Of a stretch of DNA of 64,000 nt, positions 49,109-58,367 are shown piece after piece. Where the stretch lies: positions 1 to 64,000 of the forward strand of contig CACZWU010000008.1 of NCBI GenBank assembly GCA_902784965.1, in the 5' to 3' direction. The stretch comes from an uncultured Bacteroidia bacterium. Its GTDB lineage: Bacteria > Bacteroidota > Bacteroidia > Bacteroidales > UBA932. Within the stretch, counting starts at the first letter, position 1, and each line of letters begins with the position of its first letter. Under the pieces are notes generated by a model. It made no database searches, was not told the origin of the DNA, and saw nothing but the letters and a program-made list of their open reading frames with translations. The translations under genes were made by a program, and so were the position numbers.

Positions 49109-50071
49109 TCATAGTTGTACCGGGAATATCTGCAGGTTCCAGTCTTCCGTCACCGGCGCGAGTCCCCCGCCGCCATGGGCAGGTTCCGGTATCTCGAAAT
49201 CGAGGTCCACGCGCAACGTCAATCCGGGAATGTCCGGATCACACTGGGGACTCACATCGAAAGGAAAGAGATAGCGTCCTCCGCCGGTATCGGTCAGCAG
49301 CACATAGAGCCAGACCGCTTCACCGGGCGCGAAACCGAAAATGTTGAAGCCCGTGTCCAACTGGGTCTGCTCCGGCGATGGCTGCAGGGACAGAGCCAGC
49401 GTCACTGCGCCGGAAACCGGCTCCCGCATCCCCAGGTAACGACCGGGGGAAATGCCGGTCAGGAAAGCATTCGCCGCCGACAGATGCTCCTGCCCCGTCA
49501 CGCCTCCCACGATCAGGCGGCAGGGCTTGACGACGGGCCACGCATCGGCCACGATGACCATGGGCGCATCGTGCTGATGGCGGTAAGGGATTTTCACCGT
49601 ATCGAGGGCTGCGACGAACAGATAACCGGGCTCCCCCACCACTTCTTCGGAGATCCAGGGCGATCCCGACTTGACAGCAGCGACCTGGACCAAATTGCGG
49701 AACAGCAAGTTGGTGGCAGGCGGCGCGGTCAGGCTCACTGCCCGGAGCCGGAACAGGGATTCCGTTCCTTCAAAGAACACCGTCTCTGAATCGAAGTTGC
49801 AGCACACCAGCTGATAACTGCCCGGGGAAACAAAGAGTTCTCCTCCCTCCGGTCCCGTGTAGGCGAGTTCTGCCAGTTCTCCGCTCGTGGATTGATAGAG
49901 GCGGGTCTCGTAGAGTTCACCCGAGGGCACAACTCCCACGAGCGGCAGCGTGTCGTGGACCCGCAGCTGCAGTTGCACCGACGGATCGGCCAGGTACAGT
50001 GCGCGTCGCTGGCAGCCTACGGAAAGCAAAGCCAGCATCAGCAGCAATCCTTTCATCGAAACGTTTTTCAT
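49109..50071 (-). CDS. DUF5119 lipoprotein of pilus locus
   Basis: A 320-residue protein with a lipoprotein signal (SVGC, Cys20). It matches DUF5119 proteins that occur in type V pilus loci of Bacteroidales: LYLADPSVQLQLRVHD at the mature start and GFNIFGFAP in the middle. The likely role is a fimbrial accessory or tip subunit, but this is based on gene context. It overlaps the DUF3575 gene by 4 nt. A second ATG at residue 6 is an equally good start. Confidence 0.72.
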   Translation of the reverse strand: MKNVSMKGLLLMLALLSVGCQRRALYLADPSVQLQLRVHDTLPLVGVVPSGELYETRLYQSTSGELAELAYTGPEGGELFVSPGSYQLVCCNFDSETVFFEGTESLFRLRAVSLTAPPATNLLFRNLVQVAAVKSGSPWISEEVVGEPGYLFVAALDTVKIPYRHQHDAPMVIVADAWPVVKPCRLIVGGVTGQEHLSAANAFLTGISPGRYLGMREPVSGAVTLALSLQPSPEQTQLDTGFNIFGFAPGEAVWLYVLLTDTGGGRYLFPFDVSPQCDPDIPGLTLRVDLDFEIPEPAHGGGGLAPVTEDWNLQIFPVQL

Positions 50072-50739
50072 GGCTGCACCTCCTTTTTGTATTTCAGCCG
50101 AAAAGGGATGATCAGCGAGACCTCCGCCCGGACCGGTCCGACCCAGTCGAGGGTCTCCGTCCAGTCGCCCGTCCGGAACAACTGCCCGTAGGGTTCATGC
50201 ACCTGATACGGACGGTAGCGTGTGTGCAGCCAGCCGACGCCGATACAGAGCATCAGCCGGAAACCTTCTTCCCATAGGGAGAAACTGTAACCATAATCGA
50301 CCGCCGCCAGGGCGTACTCACCCTGGATGCCGCTGCCGCGGCGCTCGAAGTCGTAGTAGCCCGCCATCATGCCGAAAGCCAGGCTGTGGCCTGTCCAGCG
50401 AACAGCCGGATCAAGGCCGTCCCGGAACCAATAGCGGAGTTCCAGGCCCAGGCCCAGCAGCTCCGTGCAACGGAGGTTGCGGCGGGCGGGCCAGAACCAG
50501 GGATAGTACCAGTCAGCAGCCAGTGAAAGATGCCGGCCGGCGGCGAACTGCACGCCGGCATTCAGGCCCGGCACCAAAGCGTTGGAACGCAGGGCAAAAC
50601 GCCAGTCCGGCAGCGAGTCACGTCCGGGCAGGGTATCCCTTCCGGACAAGGTGTCCCTTCCGGGCAGGGTCTCCCCTGCCCGGAGTGACACCGGAAGCAC
50701 GACGGTGAAGAGAATAACGAGGAATATGGTGCGTTTCAT
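50068..50739 (-). CDS. DUF3575 outer-membrane protein with short repeat linker
   Basis: A 223-residue protein started at ATG 50737-50739 with a signal peptide (cleavage after LRA). Residues 23-45 are a repeated six-residue linker (LPGRDT type, three to four units), encoded by an 18-bp DNA repeat at about 50610-50690. The rest is a small beta-barrel-like DUF3575 domain (LRSNALVPGLNAGVQF, LGLELRYWF), often found in pilus loci. It probably sits in the outer membrane. The gene start follows the end of the giant lipoprotein gene. Confidence 0.75.
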   Translation of the reverse strand: MKRTIFLVILFTVVLPVSLRAGETLPGRDTLSGRDTLPGRDSLPDWRFALRSNALVPGLNAGVQFAAGRHLSLAADWYYPWFWPARRNLRCTELLGLGLELRYWFRDGLDPAVRWTGHSLAFGMMAGYYDFERRGSGIQGEYALAAVDYGYSFSLWEEGFRLMLCIGVGWLHTRYRPYQVHEPYGQLFRTGDWTETLDWVGPVRAEVSLIIPFRLKYKKEVQP

Positions 50740-50774
50740 CGTGCTTCCTTTCTTATCGTACGCGACCTGCACTG

Positions 50775-53700
50775 TCACAGGTCAGGCTGAGTTCGCTGCT
50801 GACGGTTTTCCCGTTCAGCGTATAGGTAAAGGTGATGGTACCACTGCCAGCCGCCGGTTCCGCTGACAAAGGCTTTGGTCAGGGTCACGGAGATGCGGTC
50901 GACGACAAAGTTCCGACCGGGGTCGTCCTGCGATTCCACACGACCGGTACCCAGCGATTCGGGACATTCCAGCTGTGCCGCAGAATAGCCCGCCTTCGCA
51001 CTCTTTCCGCCATAAGTGGCCGTCAGGGTCCGGTCGCTGCACGGCGAAGTGGCCGTCAGGATACCGCCCGCTGCGTCGACACTGATGCCGCCGAGGTCGA
51101 AATAACTGGCCTGGTCCGTCACGTCGACACACGTCCCGTCGCTGTAACTGGCCGTCACGGAGAAGGGTTGTGAATACGACAGGCTGCCTCCAACGATCTG
51201 TACCAGTTCATAGGAAGACTGGTCGAAGTCGACGCTGGTCAGGCTGCGCTCCCGCTTGCCCTGGCTCAGATCGATCGTCACGTCCGACACTCCCGGACCG
51301 CCCAGGACGAGCGTTCCCTTCTTTACCTGCGTATAACTGTCATTGTCGTACACAGGCCAGACGGTCAGTGATGCGGACGATGTGCTGTAATCAAAACCGG
51401 CCGAACAGCGTTTCACCGACCAGTTCACATTGGAACTGACGGAAACCGTGGAACCACTGCCGGAACCCGATTCGTTCCAGTCCCACGACAGCGCGTCCGG
51501 GCTGGCCGTCAGGTATTTCTCATCAGGCGCCGGTTCCACGACGCGCAGGTCGGCATCATCATAGTCTGTTATATCGTAGCCGCTGAAATGACCGCGGATA
51601 CTGGCCGTTCCGGCCGCTTCTCCGAACACGGTACTGCCGGAAATGGATACACAGGCTGCACCGGACACGGCACTGAAGCCGTCGGGAGATGTGCTGACCA
51701 CGGTCGGATAGCTGCTGCCACCGTCGTTGCTGGCATAGAGCACGGCGGAGGCTGTGGTCGACGTCCCGACCAGGATGCTGGCGGCCCCTACGCTGGTTAC
51801 GACTTTATAGCGGGTCGAAGGAGCAGCCTGGTGGCCCTCGTGCGTCAGACTTACGTTGGCCGATGAGACCCCGGTCGCAGAGACCGTCAGCAGCGAGACA
51901 ATGTCGGTGCTTCCGTCATTGGCGCTGACCGGATAGACGGTGACCGTGGCATTGCCGCTGCCCGAAGTCGGCCGTACGGACCAGTGGCTGTCGCCGCCAG
52001 CCACGCTCCAGTCCGTATTGCTCGTGATGCTGAAAGTCTGGGCCGCAGCGCTCCCGTAGGCGTCGTACGTCCAGGTGAGCGCAACCGGATCGACCAGCAG
52101 GCTCGGGATGAAGCGTTTGCTGATGGTTACGATCGAATGGTCCGTCATGCCGTCGTAGAAGGCAGTCACATGACCGCTGACGTCACGGTCTGTCGTATTG
52201 GAAGCCGACAGCAGCTGGTTCCGTTCATTCCACGACGCCACGGCCAGCAGGCCGGCATCGACCGTCCATACGGCCAGCGACGAAACATCGTCCTCACTGT
52301 CCAGAACATCGTTGTCGTAACACTGTACGTAGGCATAGAACATCCGGGAGCCATTCCAGTCAATCGTCGTCGAAGAAGGTTTCACCACCAGGTCGTAGGT
52401 ATAGTTGTGGTTGTTGACCGTCAGGGTCACGCCGTTGCTGGTCACGCCCCTGTAAAGGGCGGTAACCGTGGCACTGCCCACTGCGTCCGCCCGGGTCTGA
52501 AGGCCGTGTACGGAGACGATGGAAGGAGCGCTGCTCGTCAGGGAGAAGCCCTCGGAGAAAAAGTCGCTGTCCCCGTTGTCATAGCTGACCCGGATGCGCC
52601 AGCTTTGCTGGCTGCCCAGGTTCACCGGATTCGTGCCCGTAACCCAGCCAGAAGCACTGTTCAGCTGCAGTTCCACCCCCGTGACGATGCGCTCGCGCAC
52701 CAGCAGGCTGGCGTCGCCTTCAGCCGTCTGATCGTTGGCCGTAAAGGACGCATGGACCTGTGTCGTACCGGACTGGCTGCCGCTGGTGAACACGCCCCCG
52801 CCCTGGCTGGTCACCAGCCCGTCAGCCCGCCACTGGGCCTTGCTGGTGACATCTTCCACAGAGCCGTCGTCGAACAGGCAGCTGGCCGTGAAACGGACCT
52901 GCTTGCCGCCGGCATAGACTTCGTGTGGATTGGGTGACAGGGTGATGGCCTGGGGTTTTGCCTGGTTGAGGTACGTGCCCGTAACCGAGGCGGTTTTGGT
53001 CACCTCTCCCTCGGTATACGTAGCGCTCAGGATGACGGCCGGCATATTCTGTATCATCTGGTAGATGCGGCAGGTATAGCTTTCGTCCGGACCCATCTGG
53101 ACCTGGATCAGGTCGTCATTCTTGTGTTCCCCGGCCGATACCGCCCGATAGATGTCGGTTCTGCCGTTGTAACCGTACACGACGTTGGCCATTTGATAGC
53201 AGTTGCCGTCCCAGTAGGCGATGCGCTTGTCGTCCGACCATTCGACAGCCGACTTCTGTGTGACGTCTTCTTCGGTTCCGTCGTGATAGTAAGCGCGCAG
53301 CGTGAAGACCTTCTCATTGGCACGGGCATAGTTGTAATAGCCCCGGTAGGCTTCCGCCGCCGTTCCGCAGGCCGGAATGTAAATCACGCTCGGAAAGATC
53401 TTCAGGTCGCGGAGGATGGACGTCACCTGGATGTAACGGCGGGCCTGCAGGGTCTCGCCCCGCTCCGTATAGCGCATCTGCACATAAGAGCGCCCGCGCT
53501 TGTATTTCGTGCGGACCTTGCCGCTACCGGCATATTCCAGCATATCCGCATCCTGGAACGACCAGTCTACGTCTTCCGGATTGAGGACATGCTGTCCGTC
53601 GGTTCCTTCATATTCCACCGTAAGGGTATACTGGACTTCCTCCCCACCAGAAAGCAGGGTCTGTTCTTCTTCGGGCGTCACGTTCAGACGCAGCAGCCTG

Positions 53701-55328
53701 CCCGGTTCCAGCGTGATGCGCGCCGAAGCACTGCAGGTAATGCCGTCTTCCGTATAACTGGCGCCCAGGGTATAGCTGCCCATCCTGCGTTTCGGGGTGA
53801 ATTTTCCCAGATTCGCCGCACCGAGGGACAGGGAGGGATCGTGTTCGCAGCTGAAAGCGTCCGCATCGTACGAGAACGTCATGCCCGGCGTGACATCCGC
53901 CATGGAACCATCTGAGTAATAAGCATAAACGTGCGCGCGGAAATCTTTCCGGGATGCACCCAGGCTGATGGTAGTGTCGCGGTGGAAACGTTCTTCCGAC
54001 GCGTCAGGCCAGAGGCCGAAACGCAGCGACTCGAGTTGCCGGCCCACGACCAGTTGTGCCGTGGCGCTGCGGCCGCCATCGAGGGTCTTCATCCGGATGA
54101 AGCCTGTCTGTCGGGTGATTCCAGCCGGTGCCTGCAGGGTCAGCCGGTCGGCATCGTGCGGATCGCCCCATTGATAGCCCGCTACGGAGACTCCGGCATC
54201 CACCAGGTTGGCATCCATTTCCACGGTGTATTTCAAGGTCGAAGGCACGCGTACGATGGGTTCTTCCACCGAACTGCCGCCCGCCAGGAAAATGGTCTCG
54301 TGGGTGAAGGCCAGCGAACGGTTGTCGACGAAGGAGCCCTTCTCCACCTTCCAGTGATTCTCGGACCGGGCGATGGCTTCGTCGCTCAGTTCCAGTGTCA
54401 CCGTATGGGTGACGTTGCGCACCACGTCGAAGTTTTCCATCGCGTTCTCCCCCAGATAGAAACGGTAGATGACATCCTGTTCCAGATTGCTGCCGTCGGT
54501 CATCCTGAGCCGTCCGCCGATTTCAATATAGCTCGGATAGGCATCCGCAGCGATATTGCCGGGAATCTTGTTCCAGGGACTGGTACCGGTCGGAAGCAGA
54601 TTGCCGTAACAGTTTTCCAAAGGATAATAATGGGTGGCGCCACCACCGTTGAGCGTAGCCAGGTCGGCAGCCGTCGCCTCATCGGCCTGGACGGACGATG
54701 CACCCGCCCGGGAACGGCTGGTAAAAGGGGTTACATCCGACACCCCCCGCAGGGACAGGCGGGTGGCGGTGAAAGTCCAGGCTGACAGTCCGGCCTGGCT
54801 CACCACGATGTCAAAACGGCCCGTCAGGCGTGTGAGCTGCACCTGCAGTTTTTCACCTTCCACCAGCTGACGCCGGGAGAAGCGGATGTCCGCGGAACTT
54901 TTCCAGGCCATCGGAAGGCCGTTGCGGATATCGGCCGGGATCCGCAGCGCGGACATCCCGCTTTCGGTCGTTACGCCCACCGTAAACTGGCCGGTCAGAT
55001 CACCGACGTTGGCCAGCGCATAATAATTGTACGCCCGGTCGGTGGTTACGTCGAGTACGATGTCCTGCCCTGAATCCTGGTAGTATTTTGCCTTGAGGAT
55101 TCCGTTTTCAAAAATCAGCAGGTTCCAGTTGCGGACGACATCGTCCGCTCCCGCGTACAGGCTCTTGGTTGCCTGGGCATCCTGTGCGGGAACGACCGAC
55201 AAGGCCGTTTCCAGGCGGGGTCCGCGCAGAAGGGCCGTAAATCCGTCCGGCAAGGGCGCCTGGCATCCGCCGAGCAAAGCCAGCAGCAGGCCCGTCAGGA
55301 CGATGCTGCAGATGGGTATTCGTTTCAT
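50775..55328 (-). CDS. Giant fimbrial-locus lipoprotein with Ig-like and BACON domains
   Basis: A 1517-residue protein with a lipoprotein signal (LGGC, Cys22). The first ~340 residues resemble the fimbrillin-like/DUF4906 N-terminal region (LLIFENGILKAKYY, YNYYALANVGDLTGQF). A chain of Ig-like (Big_2-type) modules follows, and two BACON domains lie near 1130-1220 and 1290-1380 (SITSNTDWSV, SVSSNVNWSV). It is a good candidate for a tip adhesin. The last ~31 residues read as WQWYHHLYLYAERENRQQ, unlike the preceding text; a shift at about 50849 would give a sensible end in the next frame, stopping at 50753. The final codons are therefore doubtful. Confidence 0.8.
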   Translation of the reverse strand: MKRIPICSIVLTGLLLALLGGCQAPLPDGFTALLRGPRLETALSVVPAQDAQATKSLYAGADDVVRNWNLLIFENGILKAKYYQDSGQDIVLDVTTDRAYNYYALANVGDLTGQFTVGVTTESGMSALRIPADIRNGLPMAWKSSADIRFSRRQLVEGEKLQVQLTRLTGRFDIVVSQAGLSAWTFTATRLSLRGVSDVTPFTSRSRAGASSVQADEATAADLATLNGGGATHYYPLENCYGNLLPTGTSPWNKIPGNIAADAYPSYIEIGGRLRMTDGSNLEQDVIYRFYLGENAMENFDVVRNVTHTVTLELSDEAIARSENHWKVEKGSFVDNRSLAFTHETIFLAGGSSVEEPIVRVPSTLKYTVEMDANLVDAGVSVAGYQWGDPHDADRLTLQAPAGITRQTGFIRMKTLDGGRSATAQLVVGRQLESLRFGLWPDASEERFHRDTTISLGASRKDFRAHVYAYYSDGSMADVTPGMTFSYDADAFSCEHDPSLSLGAANLGKFTPKRRMGSYTLGASYTEDGITCSASARITLEPGRLLRLNVTPEEEQTLLSGGEEVQYTLTVEYEGTDGQHVLNPEDVDWSFQDADMLEYAGSGKVRTKYKRGRSYVQMRYTERGETLQARRYIQVTSILRDLKIFPSVIYIPACGTAAEAYRGYYNYARANEKVFTLRAYYHDGTEEDVTQKSAVEWSDDKRIAYWDGNCYQMANVVYGYNGRTDIYRAVSAGEHKNDDLIQVQMGPDESYTCRIYQMIQNMPAVILSATYTEGEVTKTASVTGTYLNQAKPQAITLSPNPHEVYAGGKQVRFTASCLFDDGSVEDVTSKAQWRADGLVTSQGGGVFTSGSQSGTTQVHASFTANDQTAEGDASLLVRERIVTGVELQLNSASGWVTGTNPVNLGSQQSWRIRVSYDNGDSDFFSEGFSLTSSAPSIVSVHGLQTRADAVGSATVTALYRGVTSNGVTLTVNNHNYTYDLVVKPSSTTIDWNGSRMFYAYVQCYDNDVLDSEDDVSSLAVWTVDAGLLAVASWNERNQLLSASNTTDRDVSGHVTAFYDGMTDHSIVTISKRFIPSLLVDPVALTWTYDAYGSAAAQTFSITSNTDWSVAGGDSHWSVRPTSGSGNATVTVYPVSANDGSTDIVSLLTVSATGVSSANVSLTHEGHQAAPSTRYKVVTSVGAASILVGTSTTASAVLYASNDGGSSYPTVVSTSPDGFSAVSGAACVSISGSTVFGEAAGTASIRGHFSGYDITDYDDADLRVVEPAPDEKYLTASPDALSWDWNESGSGSGSTVSVSSNVNWSVKRCSAGFDYSTSSASLTVWPVYDNDSYTQVKKGTLVLGGPGVSDVTIDLSQGKRERSLTSVDFDQSSYELVQIVGGSLSYSQPFSVTASYSDGTCVDVTDQASYFDLGGISVDAAGGILTATSPCSDRTLTATYGGKSAKAGYSAAQLECPESLGTGRVESQDDPGRNFVVDRISVTLTKAFVSGTGGWQWYHHLYLYAERENRQQRTQPDL

Positions 55329-55343
55329 CGATTCGTTTTCGTT

Positions 55344-56168
55344 TTAATCGTAAAGCTTATAGATATATTCATCTTTCCAAGGCGCGACGCGCAGGTAGAT
55401 CAGCGCTGCCCGGAAGTCGATGCGGAAAGAAAAATCAGGCAGGTCGAGGGCATCGGGATCGTAACCCGCCGCGAACAGGTAGATGCCCACGGGGCAGGAA
55501 AAGAGCAGCCGGTGCCGGTCTTTCTCCCAGAATTCCAGGAGCAGGTCACTCCGCTTCTGGCGGGGAATCCGGACCCGGATCCTTCCCTGTCCGTCATCCT
55601 CCTGGATGGTATAGAGATAGTCGCCGTCGACCGCGGAAAAATCGGCCGCATCGAAACCGCAGGTCGTCCCGCGGACCACCATATTGTAGAGACGGCACAA
55701 GGCTCCGTCCGCTTCGTCGGTAAAGGTCAGGGTGGAGAATTGCTTGTGCGTACGGATGACGCTGCAGGCCTCCTCCCCCGTACAGTCCACCCGTTCCGAA
55801 TGGACGTAGAGCGCTTCCATTTCGTTTCCCGGATCATAGCAGATACGGGTTCCCTGCACCAGATGCTCGCGCCAGGGCTTGTCGTGCACCAACGCCACCA
55901 CCTGCAGTTCCGCCTTTTCGACAGAGACTTCCTCCAGGTCGGGGCACTCATCGAGCGCATGTTGCGCCGTCCAGCGGCAATCCGGGTCGTAGAGCACCAC
56001 GTCCACGCGCACGGCCGAATCGGCCGGCGGCGGGGCGGCGAGCAGTTCCCGGTAATCCAGGTCCAGGTAGCAGGGACAGGGCAGCCGGTCTTCCCGGACC
56101 GTGCATCCGATGCCGGCACAGAGCAGAAGGCAGCCGAACAGTGCCCGGATAAAGTGATATTTCCACAT
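55344..56168 (-). CDS. FimB/Mfa2 family fimbrial anchor lipoprotein
   Basis: A 274-residue protein with a lipoprotein signal (GIGC, Cys22) followed by TVREDRLPCPCYLDLDY, the recognisable start of FimB/Mfa2 proteins. VVLYDP, YNMVVRGTTCGFD and the C-terminal EYIYKLYD fit the family. FimB/Mfa2 anchor the fimbria to the outer membrane and set its length. It starts 10 nt after the upstream fimbrillin gene. Sequence divergence suggests a different pilus type from P. gingivalis. Confidence 0.85.
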   Translation of the reverse strand: MWKYHFIRALFGCLLLCAGIGCTVREDRLPCPCYLDLDYRELLAAPPPADSAVRVDVVLYDPDCRWTAQHALDECPDLEEVSVEKAELQVVALVHDKPWREHLVQGTRICYDPGNEMEALYVHSERVDCTGEEACSVIRTHKQFSTLTFTDEADGALCRLYNMVVRGTTCGFDAADFSAVDGDYLYTIQEDDGQGRIRVRIPRQKRSDLLLEFWEKDRHRLLFSCPVGIYLFAAGYDPDALDLPDFSFRIDFRAALIYLRVAPWKDEYIYKLYD

Positions 56169-56178
56169 AATCGTTCAG

Positions 56179-57273
56179 CTAGAGAGGTTCCGTATAGTTC
56201 GTTCCCGCACCCCATCCGGCCGGGATGACCGTAGCCTGCAGCTGCGCCTCCGTCACGGGTTCGTTGGGGTCGGATGAACCCGTGGCGCAGATGACCAGCG
56301 ATACGTCGTAGGTGGTGTTGCGTTCGAGTCCTTTTCCATCTTTGAGCAGGGTCACAGGATACCACCAGTCCGCCCCGTTCACCCGGGCGAGGACCACGAG
56401 ACGGGACGGCGCGCCGCTTTGCCAGCTGGCCGTCGGTCCCGTGTGATCGACCGTGACGGCGTTGGGGAAACTGTAGAGACAGGCCGCATTGAAATTGTAG
56501 GTCGCGCCACAGGCCACGGCCACCGACACGGTGCGGAAGAGCTGGTCGCGGCAGGAAAGCGGAACCTGCGCAGCGGTGCTGATGAAGTCGCTCCGCTCGG
56601 TGGAGGCTTCACGGCCGGCGGTCCGTCCGCCCAGGTTGACCCAGCCGGAAGCCTGGCCCGTCCCACCCAGGTTCCAGTCTTCCAGCGCGTTGATCAGGAA
56701 AAGACCCTTAAGTGTCATCGCCCCGCCGTCGGCATAGCTCGCAGGCAGGCCGTTGCGCACGCTGGTCACCCGCACCCGGGCGGCAAAACGCTTCATCGGA
56801 ACGGAAACCTGCGCCGTGACGCCGGGCGTTATTTGCACCGCCGCGCTTTCCATCATCACGAAGCCCGTCGCATCGGTCAGGCCACAGTCCGACAGATGGA
56901 TGGCCGTCGCCTGCAAGGCTGTTTCGGTGGTCGCGCCCCGCAGGTCAGGCCCGTTGGCCACTACGTAGATCCGGTAGTTGCCCGCTCCCAGGGAAGGGTA
57001 TTTTTTCGTATAAGGAAACGAGACACCGTCCTCCAGCGAAGTGTAGTCACAACGGGTTCCGTCCTGGAAGAGCAGCAGCTGCACCCGGTTGACGGCCTGC
57101 TCATACGGGTAGGCCGTCACGTCGGAGCCCTTGGTCGCAGGATCACCGTCGCCCGGGATGACGAGGGTCAGCGTCCCCTCCGCAGCCGGACCCTGCGTCA
57201 GCGAACAAGCCGAAGCCGCGAGCATCCAAAGACAGACCGGGAACAGCAAAGGATATGTATGCCGGTTTTTCAT
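56179..57273 (-). CDS. Fimbrillin (major-subunit type), paralogue 3
   Basis: A 364-residue protein with a lipoprotein signal (ASAC, Cys23). It has the fimbrillin marks PATKGSDVTAYPYEQAVNRVQLLLFQDG and NYRIYVVANGPDL. The C-terminal part (YDVSLVICATGSSDPNEPV) is shared with the two neighbours and includes the strand that would insert in the next subunit. In type V pili the lipid and a leader peptide are removed by an outer-membrane protease before assembly. Its start overlaps the stop of paralogue 2. Confidence 0.85.
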   Translation of the reverse strand: MKNRHTYPLLFPVCLWMLAASACSLTQGPAAEGTLTLVIPGDGDPATKGSDVTAYPYEQAVNRVQLLLFQDGTRCDYTSLEDGVSFPYTKKYPSLGAGNYRIYVVANGPDLRGATTETALQATAIHLSDCGLTDATGFVMMESAAVQITPGVTAQVSVPMKRFAARVRVTSVRNGLPASYADGGAMTLKGLFLINALEDWNLGGTGQASGWVNLGGRTAGREASTERSDFISTAAQVPLSCRDQLFRTVSVAVACGATYNFNAACLYSFPNAVTVDHTGPTASWQSGAPSRLVVLARVNGADWWYPVTLLKDGKGLERNTTYDVSLVICATGSSDPNEPVTEAQLQATVIPAGWGAGTNYTEPL

Positions 57274-58337
57274 CAGAAATCCCCCAAGAATTCAGATCCG
57301 TTCCCCCAGTCTCCGATGGAGACCTCCACATCCAGATTGCCGTTCGATACCCGCTGGTTCGGGTCTTTCGTGCCGGGTCCGGAGATGATGAAGGCGACGT
57401 CATAACTGGTATTGCGTTCCATGCTGGGAATGGTTACCGGATAGTACCACCGTTCCGCGTTGCTGCCATAGGAAACCACCAGCACCATGCGGGTGCAGGC
57501 CGCATCGGCGGTCGGTCCGGAGAAGTGGTCTTCGTTGGCGGTCAGCTTGTTGGGAAAGGCATAGAGCGGGATGCCGATGGTCTCGGGATTCTCGCTGCGG
57601 GCCACCGTACGGTCGAGCGTCCGGAAAGTCAATGCGGGACATTCGGCGTCAGCAGAACCTACGATGAAATCGCTCTCCGAGGTCGAAGTGCTCCGGCCCG
57701 CCTTCCGGCCGGCATGGTTGATGTAGCCCGTCGGGTCGGCGGAGGCCAGCCAGGTCCAGGCCGAAAGGACATTCGACAGGAACACGCCTTCCACCTTGAG
57801 CGAGCCGCAATCGGACGGAAGCTTGTTCTGCACCGTGGTCAGCCGCACACGGCTTACGAAGCGGCGCAGTTCGATCGACACGCGGGCAGGCGTATCGCTG
57901 CTGCTGCTCACGGTCACATTGCCGGGAGCCGCTCCGTACATGATGAAGCCCCGTTCAGGATCGTTGAGCGACAGGGCGATGGCCTGCTGCTCCAGTTCCG
58001 TGCGGGTCTTGACGGCCGACAGGTCCGGGCCATTGGCCACGGCCACCAGATTGTAGTAGCCGGCCTTCACGCCGTCGATCGAACGGCTCGACACATTCTC
58101 GGGAAAGGTCTCCCGACGGTAGAGCGAACCGTCGAGCTGGAAAATGAAGACCTGTACATCGTGCAGATAGGCATCTTTCCCGGCCGGTTCCGTATTCGAC
58201 TTGGTGGCCGGAAGGCCGATTCCCGACACCGAGACCAGCATCGATCCGGTTTCCAGGGCCGCGTCGCGATCGGCGACCGGCTGGCATGCTGCCGCAAGGA
58301 TCCATCCGCAGGCAGCCAAAAGAAGGAGTTGTTTCAT
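57273..58337 (-). CDS. Fimbrillin (major-subunit type), paralogue 2
   Basis: A 354-residue protein with a lipoprotein signal (LAAAC, Cys18), then PATKSNTEPAGKDAYLHDVQVFIF and YYNLVAVANGPDL. The C-terminus, YDVAFIISGPGTKDPNQRV then DVEVSIGDWGNG, aligns with the other two copies. It shares one base with the start of paralogue 3 and follows paralogue 1 after 30 nt. The three copies are clearly related but far from identical, so they may build different pilus forms or different positions in one pilus. Confidence 0.85.
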   Translation of the reverse strand: MKQLLLLAACGWILAAACQPVADRDAALETGSMLVSVSGIGLPATKSNTEPAGKDAYLHDVQVFIFQLDGSLYRRETFPENVSSRSIDGVKAGYYNLVAVANGPDLSAVKTRTELEQQAIALSLNDPERGFIMYGAAPGNVTVSSSSDTPARVSIELRRFVSRVRLTTVQNKLPSDCGSLKVEGVFLSNVLSAWTWLASADPTGYINHAGRKAGRSTSTSESDFIVGSADAECPALTFRTLDRTVARSENPETIGIPLYAFPNKLTANEDHFSGPTADAACTRMVLVVSYGSNAERWYYPVTIPSMERNTSYDVAFIISGPGTKDPNQRVSNGNLDVEVSIGDWGNGSEFLGDF

Positions 58338-58367
58338 AATGCTATTTGTTTGTTTTATGTGTGGATG

